The notes under the pieces were generated by a model. That model saw nothing but the letters and a program-made list of their open reading frames with translations, was not told the DNA's origin and ran no database searches. Made by a program: the position numbers and the translations under genes. A stretch of 64,000 bases of DNA from Phycisphaerales bacterium (GTDB lineage Bacteria; Planctomycetota; Phycisphaerae; Phycisphaerales; UBA1924): assembly GCA_023382935.1 (NCBI GenBank), contig JAHDXL010000003.1:177549-241548 (forward strand). The letters run 5' to 3'. Below, one piece after another: positions 46,793 to 56,689 of the stretch. Within the stretch, counting starts at the first letter, position 1. The number at the start of each line of letters is the position of its first letter.

Positions 46793-49700
46793 TCATCCCT
46801 CAAGTGACTCGATCCGACGCAGCAGATCCCGAATCTGCCCGTCAAACTCCTCGCGCAACTCGGGCACCGGGGTGATCGCCAGCAGGGCCCGCTCCAACAC
46901 CCGCCGGGCCTTGGCAATCTTGCGGGTCTGGAAATCGAGTTCGGACTGCGTCAGGGTCACGCTCATCTCCGCCCGCTTGCTGCGCACGAACTTGCGGGCA
47001 GTTTCCAGATCCGCCGATGCCGCATCCAGGTCTTTCATCCCCAGGTGAACGCGGGCCAGAGTGTCGTGAACTTCCGCCTGCTCCGGGTTGGCCTTCACGG
47101 CCGCTTGGGCGAAGGGCAGACCCTCGGCCGGCCGGTTCAACTTCGTTGCCAGCGTATACGCGGCGTTGTTCGACATCTCCCAGTCGTCGGGGAACACCTC
47201 GAGCCCACGCTTCCACACATTCAACGCCTGCTCGTAGTCCTTCACCTCGTAGTACGCGCTGCCCGCCTGCCGGTAGGCCAGCAGCACGAAACCCTGCTCG
47301 CTCAGGTTCATCATCTCTTCCAGCATGCGCAGACCCTCGTCCCGCGTGCCCTCGCTGCTGACCAGCAACTGGGCCAGGAACATCGTCGCCCAGTTCCGCG
47401 CCAGCGAGCCGGCCGGCTGGGCACCGCCCAAGGTGCGCATGAAGGCCTCCAGTCGCGGCCTCTGATCGGCGTACAGCCCCCGCATGTTGGTCCACCACTT
47501 GGCAATCTCGTTCGGATTCGTGGCCAGCGTCGGGAACTGCTGCCCCAGCGCCGTCTCCGCCTCCTGGATGCGACCGGCCTTGAACTTGATGGCCGCCTCG
47601 ACAAAGGCAACCTGCCAGTCGCCGGCCACCTTGTCGCCCAAGGCCTTCACTTCCCGCAGCACGCGGTCGGCAATCTGCGTCTTGGGCGGGGTCTGGCTGA
47701 TCAGCGCGTTGATGAACGCCATCCCGAATCCAGGGTCGGCTGAGAGTTGCCATCCGCGCTCGTACAGCACCGCCGAGCGGTGCCACAGCCCGCGCTCGTC
47801 GAAGACGCGCCCGGTGCGGGCCAGCAGCATCAGGTCGCGTGGGCGCGCCCGCAGCGTCTCCTCGACCACGTCCATGGCGCGCCCGTCCTGTCCCTTGAGA
47901 ATGTACTCCACCATGATCGCCTGGAGCACGTCGGTCTGGTAGGGGTTGGCCCGCAGCGCGGTGACCAGATCGTTGAGCATGTCGTCGTAGCGCCCCAGCG
48001 ATCCGTACACGCCGGCGCGCAGACGCAGGGTCTGCGTGTCGCCGGGCGCCAGGTTCAACGCCTGCTGCAAGTCTTCCAGAACGTCGGTGATCATCTGCGG
48101 ATTGCGCAGGCGGAACTCGGCCCGCCGTGTGTAGGGCAGCGGGTTGTTTGCGAACAGGGACACGGCCCGGTCCAGCAGACGCCCCGATTCGGCCGCGTTG
48201 CCCATCCCGTCGGCCACCTCGGCCCGCTGCAGCAGCACGGTCAGACTGTCAGCCAGTTCGGGCTTGATCTTGACGATCAGGGTCGAGGCCTGGTCGTACT
48301 TGCCCTGCCGCAGCAGCATCTCGATCCACCGGATGCGGTACGACTCCCCCTCGTCATCCACGCCCGCAGCCACGATCTTCTCGAACAACGGCTCAGCGTC
48401 GGCAAACTCGCCCAGTTCCATGTGCAGGGCTGCCAAGACCTTCTCGGCTTCCAACTGGTCGCTCTGATACTCGCGCGCGCCGCTGAGCGCCTGCTTGGCG
48501 ATGGCGTAGCGCCCGCGCTGCGTCATGAAGCGTGCCAGTTCGATGTACGGCACGGCCGAGGCCTTGTCGCCCAGCCCGATGATGTAGTTGACGAAAATCC
48601 CGCGCGCCTGGTCGATGCCGTCGGCCACCGTGCCGTCGGGCAGCGTCACGCGCCCCTGATCGGCATACCAGCGCGCCTCGAGCATCACCACGCGCAGGTC
48701 CGGCTCGGTCTGCCCCTGCTGGAGTCCATCAATGATGCCGCGTGCCTTGGCCCATGATTCCCGCCGCGCCGCATCGGTCAGCGTCGGCAGATTGCTCGAC
48801 GCCACGTCCATGTGCAGCGATGCCAGTTCCATCAGGTTGACCCGATCCGAAGGATCAAGGTTCGCGCGCTGCTGACGCACCAAGATCGCCCGCGAGATGC
48901 CATCCTGTCCGCCCGCCCGCGCCTCCAGTTGCAGCCACAGATTCACGAACTGCGGGTCGCCGCGCCCGAATCGCTCGGCCGCACGCGCCCGGCGCAGCGC
49001 CTCTTCACCTTGGCCCGCTTGGGCCAGCATCTCCAGCAGAGGCTTGATGTTCTGGATGTCCGTCGGCTGAATGTCGCACGCCTTGCGATAGGAGGCGATC
49101 GCCGCCTGCAACTGCCCGGCCTCGTACTGCTGAGCGCCGAGAAGACGCCACACGTTCGCCTGGGTGGCCCCCAGTTCGATCGCCCGCGTCAGCGTATTGA
49201 TCGCATCCTGGTGCTTTCCCTCGAAAGCCTCGAGCCGCGCCCGATACACGAGCCCGTCATAACTCAACAGTCCCGCGCGTTGCGCCTCTTCATACACCTG
49301 CCGCGCCCCGGCGAGATCCCTCTTTCCCAGCGCCGAGACGAACCGCACCTCGATCACGTTCGCGTCTTTCGGTGCCAGCGCCGCCAATTCGGCCACCACC
49401 TGGTCGGCCACGTCCGGGCGGTTGTACACCTGGCACAAGGTGAACTTGTTCACCAACTTCTCGATCGGTGTCGCCTCACTGGCCTCCACCAGCATCATGG
49501 ATACGCCGAAGACGTCATCGCTCTTGAGCGCCTCGGAAACCACGGTCAACTGCTTGTCGCCCGGATGCACCTCCAGCGACTTGGCCACCGCCTGCCGCGC
49601 CTCGGCGATCCGATTGCTCCCCAACAGATAGTTGGCCAACTGCAGTGAGATGCGCGGGGAGTAGTTGTTCGCCTCCGCTCCCTTCTGCAGGATGTCGATG

Positions 49701-51472
49701 GCGTCGACCACACTTCCCGGGTTCCCGTCCTTCCCATTGACCGCCAACTGCGCGTTGATGAGCACCTGCTCGACCGGATCATCCGACTGGCTCAAACCCA
49801 ACTGCACTTCTAGTTCGGCGATCTGCTGGCGGATCGACTGATCGTCGGGGCTGATCGACGCCACCTCGCGGTAGAGTTCCAGCGCTCGCTGCGGGTTCTG
49901 CAGCGCCCGCTCCACCCCGGCCAGCGCCACCTTGGCGCCCAGGTTGTTGGACCCCGCGATGATCGTCTCGAAGGCCGTCTTGGCCCGCCCGAACTCCCGC
50001 AGCGCGATCGATACCTGTCCCTCGAACCAAAGGCCGCGGATGTCCGAGTTGGCCATCACCTGGTTGTACCGCTGCACGAGATTCTGCGCCTTGCGCAGAT
50101 CCCCGTTGGCTTCGGCGAGCGAGGCATCGATGAACAGCAGCATCGGGTTATCTTCCGGCACACGCTTGGCAAACTCGGCCCGCGCCACCGTTGCACGCTC
50201 CAGAGCTGCCTTTCGGGCCGATTCCTCGGTCTGCGGCAGAGATTCGCGCAGGCGCAGTTCCAGATCCGCACGGAACGCAAAGGCGGCCACCTTCTGCCGA
50301 TTCAGCACCATGCCCTCGGCGCTGACCGGCAGGGCCGGGAGCGCCGCCACGCTCGCCAGCGTCGCCGCCGCCGCCTGATAGTCGCGACGATCGGCCTCCA
50401 CGCTCGCCTTGCGCATCAGTACGCGCGAATCCTCCGGCGCCTTGGACACCAGGTTCGCGATCACGTCCATCGTCAACTCGTAGTTGTTCTCCGGCAGCAC
50501 CACCGCTTCCATGGTCTGGAATCGCTGCACCAACTCGATATCCAGGTGCTCGGTCGTGGTGGCAAGTCGCTGCGCAAGTTCCACCATCTGCGGCTCAAAC
50601 TGCCGTGACGCCGCGTTGAACGCCCGCACCGCCTCGGCGCCGACCTTGCCCTCCACCGCGGCTTCTCGCGCCGAGTCGATCCGAAGCGCCAGCCGGTTCA
50701 ACAACACATCGGGATCATCGGGATCGCGCGCCAGGTGGTCATCGAGCACCTTCACCGCTGCAGCCCGGTTCTCCGCGAAGCGCTCACGACGCCCCGCCCC
50801 GCGGTCTTCGCGCGCGCGCGTCTCCAGAAGCCGCATCAACCCCACCGTTGCTTCGCCGTCGTTTGGGTCCACGTCCAGCGCCGCCCGGAGATCTTCCTCG
50901 GCCAGTTTCCGCTTGGCGTCCTCCACCGGGCGGTTGTTCTGCAGCAGTCCCGTGTACACCAGCCCCCGATAACGCCGAATACTCAGGAAGTCGTCCTTGC
51001 CCGCCGCCGCCAGTTGCATGCGCGCCAGGAACTGCTCGGTTTCCATGTCCAGATGCTCGACCATGTCGCGCCGGTAGTCGCTCTGCACCGTCTGAATGTA
51101 GATCAGATCCAGATACTTGTGCGCAGGTGCGGTATCACCCGGCTGAGCCATCGCCAGCCCACGCAGCATGGGCAGATACGCGGCCCGGAACTCGTTCTCA
51201 AAATCCGTCTCGGTCGCCGGAGTCCACTTGGCGATCGCCTCGCCCCACTTGGTCAACCACTCGACGTTCATCGGCTCCTTGTTCGCCGCTCGCGAATACA
51301 TGCGCCTGGCCAGTCCGTAGTCCCCCGCGGCCATCGCCTTGTCGCCTTCCGCGGCGTTCTCCGCGGCGCTCTTGTTGAGCACCTCGAAGTAGAGATACAT
51401 GCCGCCACCGCCCACGGCGACCAGGCCGATGATCAGGGCAACGACCAGTTTGATGTTCACGCGAGATGCCAT
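46793..51472 (-). CDS. Very large TPR-repeat membrane-anchored protein of the EPS/exosortase locus
   Basis: 1559 residues from the ATG at 51472. One N-terminal membrane helix (IKLVVALIIGLVAVGGGGMYLYF, about 7-29) and then tandem TPR repeats over nearly all the rest (for example DYGLARRMYSRAANKEPMN near the start and GRPAEGLPFAQAAVKANPEQ-like units at the end). Comparable to the large TPR proteins (PrsT-like) encoded beside exosortases. Likely exposed outside the cytoplasmic membrane and scaffolding the export complex. Same strand as epsI and the Wzc-like gene, 43 nt and 86 nt away. Confidence 0.82.
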   Translation of the reverse strand: MASRVNIKLVVALIIGLVAVGGGGMYLYFEVLNKSAAENAAEGDKAMAAGDYGLARRMYSRAANKEPMNVEWLTKWGEAIAKWTPATETDFENEFRAAYLPMLRGLAMAQPGDTAPAHKYLDLIYIQTVQSDYRRDMVEHLDMETEQFLARMQLAAAGKDDFLSIRRYRGLVYTGLLQNNRPVEDAKRKLAEEDLRAALDVDPNDGEATVGLMRLLETRAREDRGAGRRERFAENRAAAVKVLDDHLARDPDDPDVLLNRLALRIDSAREAAVEGKVGAEAVRAFNAASRQFEPQMVELAQRLATTTEHLDIELVQRFQTMEAVVLPENNYELTMDVIANLVSKAPEDSRVLMRKASVEADRRDYQAAAATLASVAALPALPVSAEGMVLNRQKVAAFAFRADLELRLRESLPQTEESARKAALERATVARAEFAKRVPEDNPMLLFIDASLAEANGDLRKAQNLVQRYNQVMANSDIRGLWFEGQVSIALREFGRAKTAFETIIAGSNNLGAKVALAGVERALQNPQRALELYREVASISPDDQSIRQQIAELEVQLGLSQSDDPVEQVLINAQLAVNGKDGNPGSVVDAIDILQKGAEANNYSPRISLQLANYLLGSNRIAEARQAVAKSLEVHPGDKQLTVVSEALKSDDVFGVSMMLVEASEATPIEKLVNKFTLCQVYNRPDVADQVVAELAALAPKDANVIEVRFVSALGKRDLAGARQVYEEAQRAGLLSYDGLVYRARLEAFEGKHQDAINTLTRAIELGATQANVWRLLGAQQYEAGQLQAAIASYRKACDIQPTDIQNIKPLLEMLAQAGQGEEALRRARAAERFGRGDPQFVNLWLQLEARAGGQDGISRAILVRQQRANLDPSDRVNLMELASLHMDVASSNLPTLTDAARRESWAKARGIIDGLQQGQTEPDLRVVMLEARWYADQGRVTLPDGTVADGIDQARGIFVNYIIGLGDKASAVPYIELARFMTQRGRYAIAKQALSGAREYQSDQLEAEKVLAALHMELGEFADAEPLFEKIVAAGVDDEGESYRIRWIEMLLRQGKYDQASTLIVKIKPELADSLTVLLQRAEVADGMGNAAESGRLLDRAVSLFANNPLPYTRRAEFRLRNPQMITDVLEDLQQALNLAPGDTQTLRLRAGVYGSLGRYDDMLNDLVTALRANPYQTDVLQAIMVEYILKGQDGRAMDVVEETLRARPRDLMLLARTGRVFDERGLWHRSAVLYERGWQLSADPGFGMAFINALISQTPPKTQIADRVLREVKALGDKVAGDWQVAFVEAAIKFKAGRIQEAETALGQQFPTLATNPNEIAKWWTNMRGLYADQRPRLEAFMRTLGGAQPAGSLARNWATMFLAQLLVSSEGTRDEGLRMLEEMMNLSEQGFVLLAYRQAGSAYYEVKDYEQALNVWKRGLEVFPDDWEMSNNAAYTLATKLNRPAEGLPFAQAAVKANPEQAEVHDTLARVHLGMKDLDAASADLETARKFVRSKRAEMSVTLTQSELDFQTRKIAKARRVLERALLAITPVPELREEFDGQIRDLLRRIESLEG

Positions 51473-51515
51473 CGAATCCTCCGAATCCACTTGCGCGTCC
51501 GCCGGGCGGACGACT

Positions 51516-52424
51516 TCATTCCGCCGACGCCCTGCTCGCACGCCGCGGATTGTCTGCCGGATACTCACCCGCCTCGACCAGTGTCCAGTCGGGCACGCAA
51601 CGCATGATTTCCGCAATCAGTTCGCTCAGCAGGCTGCTCGAAGCGGCGGCCAACTCCTCGGCCGACCCCACGCTCGTCGAACTGCACTGCACCTTCAGGT
51701 AATACGCGTAATCGCTCGTCAGGTCGAAGGCCAGCGTCCGCACCCCTTCGGCGCTGGCGACCGTTCCGCCGTTGGCGATGAAGAAATACCCCGAATACAG
51801 CCTCTTGCCCGTCTGCGGATTGCCGAACGCGCTGATCCGCATCCGCAGCGGCGACTCGGGCGAGACGCCGAAGGGAAGCAGCACCCGCGTCCCCGGCGCG
51901 TCAGAATACGGCGACGGAAGCGTCCGCACCGTGTACACGTCACCCCTGGTGGCGTTGGACGCGCCCATATCCTTCACCCAGGTGCTCGAATCCAGCGACA
52001 GCGGAAGCGTCTGCGCCCCCTGCGTCTGCAGCCAACCGCCCCCAACCATGCAGCGCTCGGGCACGTGCGGCACCGTGTCGATGCCCCCGGTGTAGTACGC
52101 CGCATGCACCTCCATCACGATCGGCTCGCGCGAAGGCTGCGATTCTTCTTTGTCGATCTTCTGGGCATAGACACGCGAGACGTAGTTCTTCGTCCCCAGC
52201 GTCTTGACCGTGTCCTGATCCATGATCTGGTCGGTGCCAATCTGGATCCAACTCGGAGTCTCCCGCGGGAGCGTCGAGACCTGCCGATTGTTCGGAGCGT
52301 AAATCTCGAGTTTCTGAAGATGCAGTCCATACGCCTTGATGGCCGCGCTCATGCCCAGCGCCGACACCAGCATCACCGAGAACGCCACTAGGAAGCCCGG
52401 GTTGAGCAGCGACTTCCAGTTCAC
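51516..52424 (-). CDS. epsI: Exosortase-associated protein EpsI (DUF3485)
   Basis: 302 residues, starting at GTG 52424 (4-nt overlap with the exosortase stop). One N-terminal hydrophobic segment (about 10-28), then the EpsI domain with the HVPERCMVGGGW motif (about 145) containing a conserved Cys and His. EpsI proteins accompany exosortases and EPS genes; role in the exosortase pathway is not fully known. C-terminal about 70 residues are an Ala/Ser/Glu-rich tail. Confidence 0.87.
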   Translation of the reverse strand: MNWKSLLNPGFLVAFSVMLVSALGMSAAIKAYGLHLQKLEIYAPNNRQVSTLPRETPSWIQIGTDQIMDQDTVKTLGTKNYVSRVYAQKIDKEESQPSREPIVMEVHAAYYTGGIDTVPHVPERCMVGGGWLQTQGAQTLPLSLDSSTWVKDMGASNATRGDVYTVRTLPSPYSDAPGTRVLLPFGVSPESPLRMRISAFGNPQTGKRLYSGYFFIANGGTVASAEGVRTLAFDLTSDYAYYLKVQCSSTSVGSAEELAAASSSLLSELIAEIMRCVPDWTLVEAGEYPADNPRRASRASAE

Positions 52425-53368
52425 GCCTTCACCTCCGCCGGTTCGTGGATCAGGCGTTCAAGCACCCAGCCCAGCCCGAGGAAGAACAGCAGCGACGGAA
52501 TCAGCAGTATCGTGCCGATCACCATGTGCGCATCGCCCGATGCCAGGTCCGGATCCACCAGCGACACCAGCCCCAGCACCGCCACACGCAGCACGTTCAT
52601 CGCCACTGCCACCGGACCGGCCAGCAGCATCAACGCGATCCGCTGCCACCAGCGATTGGTCGTCAGCAACGCCACCGCCCCCGCCAGCGCGAAAAACGCA
52701 ATCACCATCCGCATCCCGCTGCACGCATCGGCCACGTTGAGCGGAATCTCGGCCCCGTTCTTCGGAAAGATGTGCAGCGTGTTGCCCGTCAACTCCACCG
52801 TGTAACCAAACAACGGCCCCACCACGTCGAGCAGAATGTACGACCCTTTCGACGCGATCAACTTCAGTTGAAACGTCACCTTCTCCATCACCATCTGCGA
52901 CAGCGTCACCCCAAACACCAGGAACGCGATGGGCATGAACGCATATCGCATCACCTTCGGGCCGAGCATCAGCAGCACCAGCCCGAACAGCGTCAGGATC
53001 ATCGCGAAACCCTGCACCATGTGATTGCGGATCGTCACGATGCCCGCAAAGTACGTCGCGATCCCCAGCAGAAATGGCGCCAGGCCCGGCCAGAACACCG
53101 ACGCCTTCACCTTGGCCAGCGCTTCGCGATGCCGCCACAGCAGGTACAGGCTGATCCCGGGTATCACGAACGAGTGCCCCCAGTCCTCGATGTATGCGGC
53201 GCTGAACCGCCCCTGCTTGTAAAACCAGCGGAAGAACAGCCCGATGAACGCGACGGCCAGCAGTCCCGTGATCACCAGCCCGGTCTTGGTGAAGGGCCCG
53301 AAGCGCGCGCGAGCGCCGGCCTCAACCGGAGACCCGATGCCCACCGACTTGCCCTGCACACCAGACAT
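52421..53368 (-). CDS. xrt: Exosortase (membrane transpeptidase for PEP-CTERM-type substrates)
   Basis: 315 residues, about eight membrane helices. The catalytic triad is visible: Cys216 in NVADACSGMRM, Arg261 in MNVLRVAVLG and His281 in SGDAHMVIG. This enzyme cleaves sorting tails such as those of the proteins at 20.9 and 24.6 kb. It is in the EPS cluster, next to epsI, as usual. Which of the exosortase subtypes it belongs to is not settled by eye. Confidence 0.93.
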   Translation of the reverse strand: MSGVQGKSVGIGSPVEAGARARFGPFTKTGLVITGLLAVAFIGLFFRWFYKQGRFSAAYIEDWGHSFVIPGISLYLLWRHREALAKVKASVFWPGLAPFLLGIATYFAGIVTIRNHMVQGFAMILTLFGLVLLMLGPKVMRYAFMPIAFLVFGVTLSQMVMEKVTFQLKLIASKGSYILLDVVGPLFGYTVELTGNTLHIFPKNGAEIPLNVADACSGMRMVIAFFALAGAVALLTTNRWWQRIALMLLAGPVAVAMNVLRVAVLGLVSLVDPDLASGDAHMVIGTILLIPSLLFFLGLGWVLERLIHEPAEVKA

Positions 53369-53512
53369 CGATCCTCTTCCATCGAAAGCGGGTTGGACTT
53401 CCCCTCGTCGGCCTCCAGGACGATGAGATCGCGCACCCGCTCGCCTCCCTGATCCTGCTGATACGAGCAGGAAACCACGATGTTCACCCCCGCCGCCCTC
53501 CGGCGCGGAGCA

Positions 53513-55066
53513 TCAGAATCCAAATCCACCACGGCTCACCGGCGGCGGACCGAACACGTCGTTACCGAAATTCCGGTCCAGCAGAAATCCAAACCCGTAC
53601 GACATCCGGAACCCGTTCCTCGCCACCGCCAACGGATACGCCCAGAAGTTCGTCCCCACGTTGATCCGGTCGTCCGGCTTCAGATACACGTCCGGCTGCG
53701 TGCCCTCGTTGATCGCCCGAAGATCCAGCATCACCATCGCCTGCGCGTCGTCCCCCACCATCCGAACTAGGTCCACACGCTCCGGTATGGCAATCCCGCT
53801 CAGCCCGCCCGCCGCGGCCACAGCACGCATCAGCGTCAACCGCCCCGTCGTCGGCAACTGATATACACCCGGACGGTTCACCTCCCCGTCGATGTACACG
53901 TTCCCCGCATCCGGGAACGGCACACGGATGATGTCCCCCGGACGCACCACGATGTTGTACCGCGCATCCCCGGCCAGTAACGGCTTGACCGGAACACGGA
54001 TGACACGCTGCGTCACCATCTGCCCGGCCACCGCAAGATAGTCATTCCCGCCCGTCCCCCGCGTCGGTGCGCCCACGCGCGTCGGTCCCGAGCCGAGCAC
54101 CCATTGCCCGTTCAGGAAGATCCATCGCGAAGCGCCGCCGACCTGCCCGGGCGCCTCCACCTCCGTCGCCGCCTGCGGCGGCCTCGTCTCAATGATGTCC
54201 ACAAATGGCTCGGGCTGACCGGCATCAACCGGCTGTTCCAGCCGTTCAGCCGGAAGAGTCGGCAGCGGAGCCCCGCCCCCCGCTCCGCCCGGTCTCGATC
54301 CGCCCTGCCCCGAAAGGTCATCAATGATGTTCAGCAGATCCTCGCCGCTGGGAGTTTCGCTCGGCCGAGTCCCCGGCACCACCGCCGGCTCCCGCCCGCG
54401 CACGTCCGCCCTCAGCGGCACCTGGCGGATCACATGCACGTACTTGGCCGTCTCACTGATGCCCCCGGCCGCGATCAAAGCCTCCAAAAGCCGATAGTCC
54501 GACGCCGGAATCCCGTAAGGCCCCGGTTCACGCACGCTCCCCGTCAGATGAAACGCCTGCTGCCGCCGCGACTCCAGAGTCACCGACACCAGCGGGCTGT
54601 CCACGAAGTCGGCCGCACGCCGCTCAATCATCTGCCGCACTTCATCTTCCGTCAGTCCAGACACATAGAACCGGCCCAACTGCGGAAACTCGATGTACCC
54701 CGTCTGGTCGATGACCCGTCGCTCGGTCTGCGGCGTGCCCGGCACGATGATGTCGTACACCGAGATGATCAGCGAGTCGCCCGACCCCAGTCGATACGCT
54801 TCGGCCTCGGGAATCAGGTCGTTCGGACGAATGTCGCTGTACTCGACGAACTGGTCCGGCTCGTCCTCGATCGTCGCGATCCGCTCCAAGATCGGCACCC
54901 GCGTCGTCGTGTGCTCCCAACGACCCGTCACGCTCGGATCAAAATACGAGTCCCAGTTGGTGCACCCGCCCAGCCCGATGGCCCCGCCCGCGGCCAAGGC
55001 GGCCTGCAAGCCCAAACGTCCCAGTCGAGTTACGCGCGAACGGGTCGATCTGGCGGACTGAGACAC
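53513..55066 (-). CDS. Wza-like polysaccharide export lipoprotein
   Basis: 517 residues, GTG start at 55066 with AAGGAG upstream. Leader with lipobox GLGGC (Cys35). Poly_export domain (about 90-215: YRLGSGDSLIISVYD, then GRFYVSGLTEDEV), a long Pro/Gly-rich linker about 260-340 and an SLBB-type domain near 390-450 (RPGDIIRVPF, GNVYIDGEVNRPGVYQLP). It would form the outer-membrane export channel for the EPS. First gene of the 12-gene run, preceded by a TTGACA promoter. Confidence 0.9.
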   Translation of the reverse strand: MSQSARSTRSRVTRLGRLGLQAALAAGGAIGLGGCTNWDSYFDPSVTGRWEHTTTRVPILERIATIEDEPDQFVEYSDIRPNDLIPEAEAYRLGSGDSLIISVYDIIVPGTPQTERRVIDQTGYIEFPQLGRFYVSGLTEDEVRQMIERRAADFVDSPLVSVTLESRRQQAFHLTGSVREPGPYGIPASDYRLLEALIAAGGISETAKYVHVIRQVPLRADVRGREPAVVPGTRPSETPSGEDLLNIIDDLSGQGGSRPGGAGGGAPLPTLPAERLEQPVDAGQPEPFVDIIETRPPQAATEVEAPGQVGGASRWIFLNGQWVLGSGPTRVGAPTRGTGGNDYLAVAGQMVTQRVIRVPVKPLLAGDARYNIVVRPGDIIRVPFPDAGNVYIDGEVNRPGVYQLPTTGRLTLMRAVAAAGGLSGIAIPERVDLVRMVGDDAQAMVMLDLRAINEGTQPDVYLKPDDRINVGTNFWAYPLAVARNGFRMSYGFGFLLDRNFGNDVFGPPPVSRGGFGF

Positions 55067-55402
55067 GGGGACTTCTCCTTCGCACGCAAGTCAACCGATT
55101 CCGGCTCCGTGCCCGGGCGCCTGCTCGAATCGCCGGGATCGGTTCTGCCACCTCAAAAGACGTCGGAACGCGCTAGGTTAGCGCCGACAATACCACTGTC
55201 AAACGCCCGAACCGGCCCCCCGGTTCGCGCGTCTCCCATCTCATCGTCTCAACATCCTAATTCGCCCAAACCTTCGCCCCCCCTCCCCGCTCCAGGCCCC
55301 CTCTTCCCCAACTCTGACCCCCCTTCGCGCAACTTCTGCACCTCCCATCTCCCCGTCTCCAGCGACCCCCGGCCCCACACACGTCCGCTCCTACACTTCC
55401 CC
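55067..55402. other. 336-nt divergent intergenic region
   Basis: Between the Wza-like gene and lipA, which are read away from each other. Holds the promoter of the EPS run described separately, then a pyrimidine-rich tract on the plus strand (55270-55400) ahead of lipA. No RNA gene recognised. Confidence 0.4.
55175..55202 (-). promoter_or_regulatory. Candidate sigma-70 promoter of the EPS run
   Basis: Minus-strand TTGACA (55202-55197, perfect -35), a 16-nt spacer and TAACCT (55180-55175) as -10. A hairpin with 6-bp core GCGCTA/TAGCGC (55162-55188) overlaps the -10 region and may be an operator. About 110 nt upstream of the Wza-like start. Confidence 0.5.
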
Positions 55403-56494
55403 ATGACCTCCGGCGGGCCCCCCATCCAACCCACCCCGGGCGCTCTCTCCCGCACCCTGGCCCGGCATCCCAAGCCGCTCGGGGGACAACCCATTCGTGG
55501 TGCCAAGCCCACCGTCAGCCTCACCGACCAGATTCTCAACAATCAGTCCGTCCAGACGCTCGCGCTCAAGAAGAAGCCCCCCTGGCTCAAGGCCCGCGTT
55601 CCGGGGGGTGAGGGCTTTGTCGCCACCAAGGCCATCGTCGACCGCCATCAACTTCATACCGTCTGCCAAGAAGCCTCATGCCCCAATATGGGTGAGTGCT
55701 GGGCTCGTGGGGTCGCGACGATCATGATCCTCGGCGACACCTGCACCCGCGCCTGCGGGTTCTGCAACGTCAAGACCGGCAAGCCGCCCGTGACCGACTT
55801 CGACGAGCCGCGGCGGGTGGCCGACGCTCTGCGGGGCACCGGGCTCAAACACATCGTCATCACCAGCGTTGACCGCGACGACCTGCCCGACGGCGGTGCG
55901 GCCCTCTGGGCCGAAACCATCGTCCGCGTCCGCGACGCCTGTCCCGACCTGTCCATCGAGGTACTCATCGGCGACTTCCGGGGCGATGAGGCAGCCCTGC
56001 AGATGGTCATCGACGCCCAGCCCAACATCATCGCGCACAACCTTGAAACAGTGCGCCGCTGCCACCCCGCGGTGCGCCCCAGCGCACGCTACGAGCGCTC
56101 CATCGAACTGCTGCGGCGCGTCAAGGAACAGGGTCGCATCGCCAAGACGGGCCTGATGGTGGGCATTGGAGAAAAGCGCGAAGAAGTCTTCGAATGTCTG
56201 CATGACATCATCGAAAGGACGACGGTGGCTCGCGTGCATCGCGCCCGCGCCGAAGGCGGCGTGGGACTGCCATCCAATGCAGGAGCGGACGCGTGCGACA
56301 TCATCACCATCGGTCAGTATCTCCAGCCGACGCTGAATCATCTGCCCATTGATCGCTGGGTGCATCCGGACGAGTTTGTTGAATACGAACGGGTCGGCAA
56401 GGAAGCGGGCTTCAAGGTCGTGTTCAGCGGCCCGCTGGTGCGTTCAAGTTACCTGGCCGACAAGCAGGCCGATGGACTGGGACTCGGGTTCTGA
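55403..56494 (+). CDS. lipA: Lipoyl synthase with internal insert
   Basis: 363 residues from the ATG at 55403. LipA cluster 1 is CQEASCPNMGEC, the radical-SAM motif is CTRACGFC, and the C-terminal RSSY is present. N-terminal extension of about 35 residues. Between the KREEVFECLHD helix and CDIITIGQYLQPT there is a stretch of about 25 extra residues (nt 56207-56289) not seen in usual LipA. Inserts sulfur at C6 and C8 of octanoyl on carrier proteins. All catalytic residues are intact. Confidence 0.9.
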   Translation: MTSGGPPIQPTPGALSRTLARHPKPLGGQPIRGAKPTVSLTDQILNNQSVQTLALKKKPPWLKARVPGGEGFVATKAIVDRHQLHTVCQEASCPNMGECWARGVATIMILGDTCTRACGFCNVKTGKPPVTDFDEPRRVADALRGTGLKHIVITSVDRDDLPDGGAALWAETIVRVRDACPDLSIEVLIGDFRGDEAALQMVIDAQPNIIAHNLETVRRCHPAVRPSARYERSIELLRRVKEQGRIAKTGLMVGIGEKREEVFECLHDIIERTTVARVHRARAEGGVGLPSNAGADACDIITIGQYLQPTLNHLPIDRWVHPDEFVEYERVGKEAGFKVVFSGPLVRSSYLADKQADGLGLGF

Positions 56495-56598
56495 AGACCC
56501 GACGCGAGGAAGCGGGCAGCCTCACGTTTTTCCCCGAATTCGGCTAGCGTGAGGACTGCGTTGGAGACACGCTCCAGAGTATGTGAGCGCGACCGGGT

Positions 56599-56615
56599 GC
56601 GTCCGGTCCGGACGC
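56599..56615. terminator. Hairpin downstream of lipA
   Basis: Perfect 7-bp stem GCGTCCG/CGGACGC with a 3-nt loop, about 105 nt after the lipA stop. No T tract; terminator role uncertain. Confidence 0.3.
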
Positions 56616-56689
56616 GATCACTCGGATGAGTGCGATTGGCTGGGCTTCATTGGCTCGGGCCCGATTGATCCAGAACGGAGGCTCTGGTC

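Noticed and set aside
52458..53138. 226-codon minus-strand frame
   Set aside because: Second frame within the exosortase gene; repetitive Gly/Ala/Asp content.
53272..53532. 86-codon minus-strand frame at the xrt/Wza junction
   Set aside because: Overlaps the start of xrt and the end of the Wza-like gene in another frame; no ribosome-binding site or known domain.
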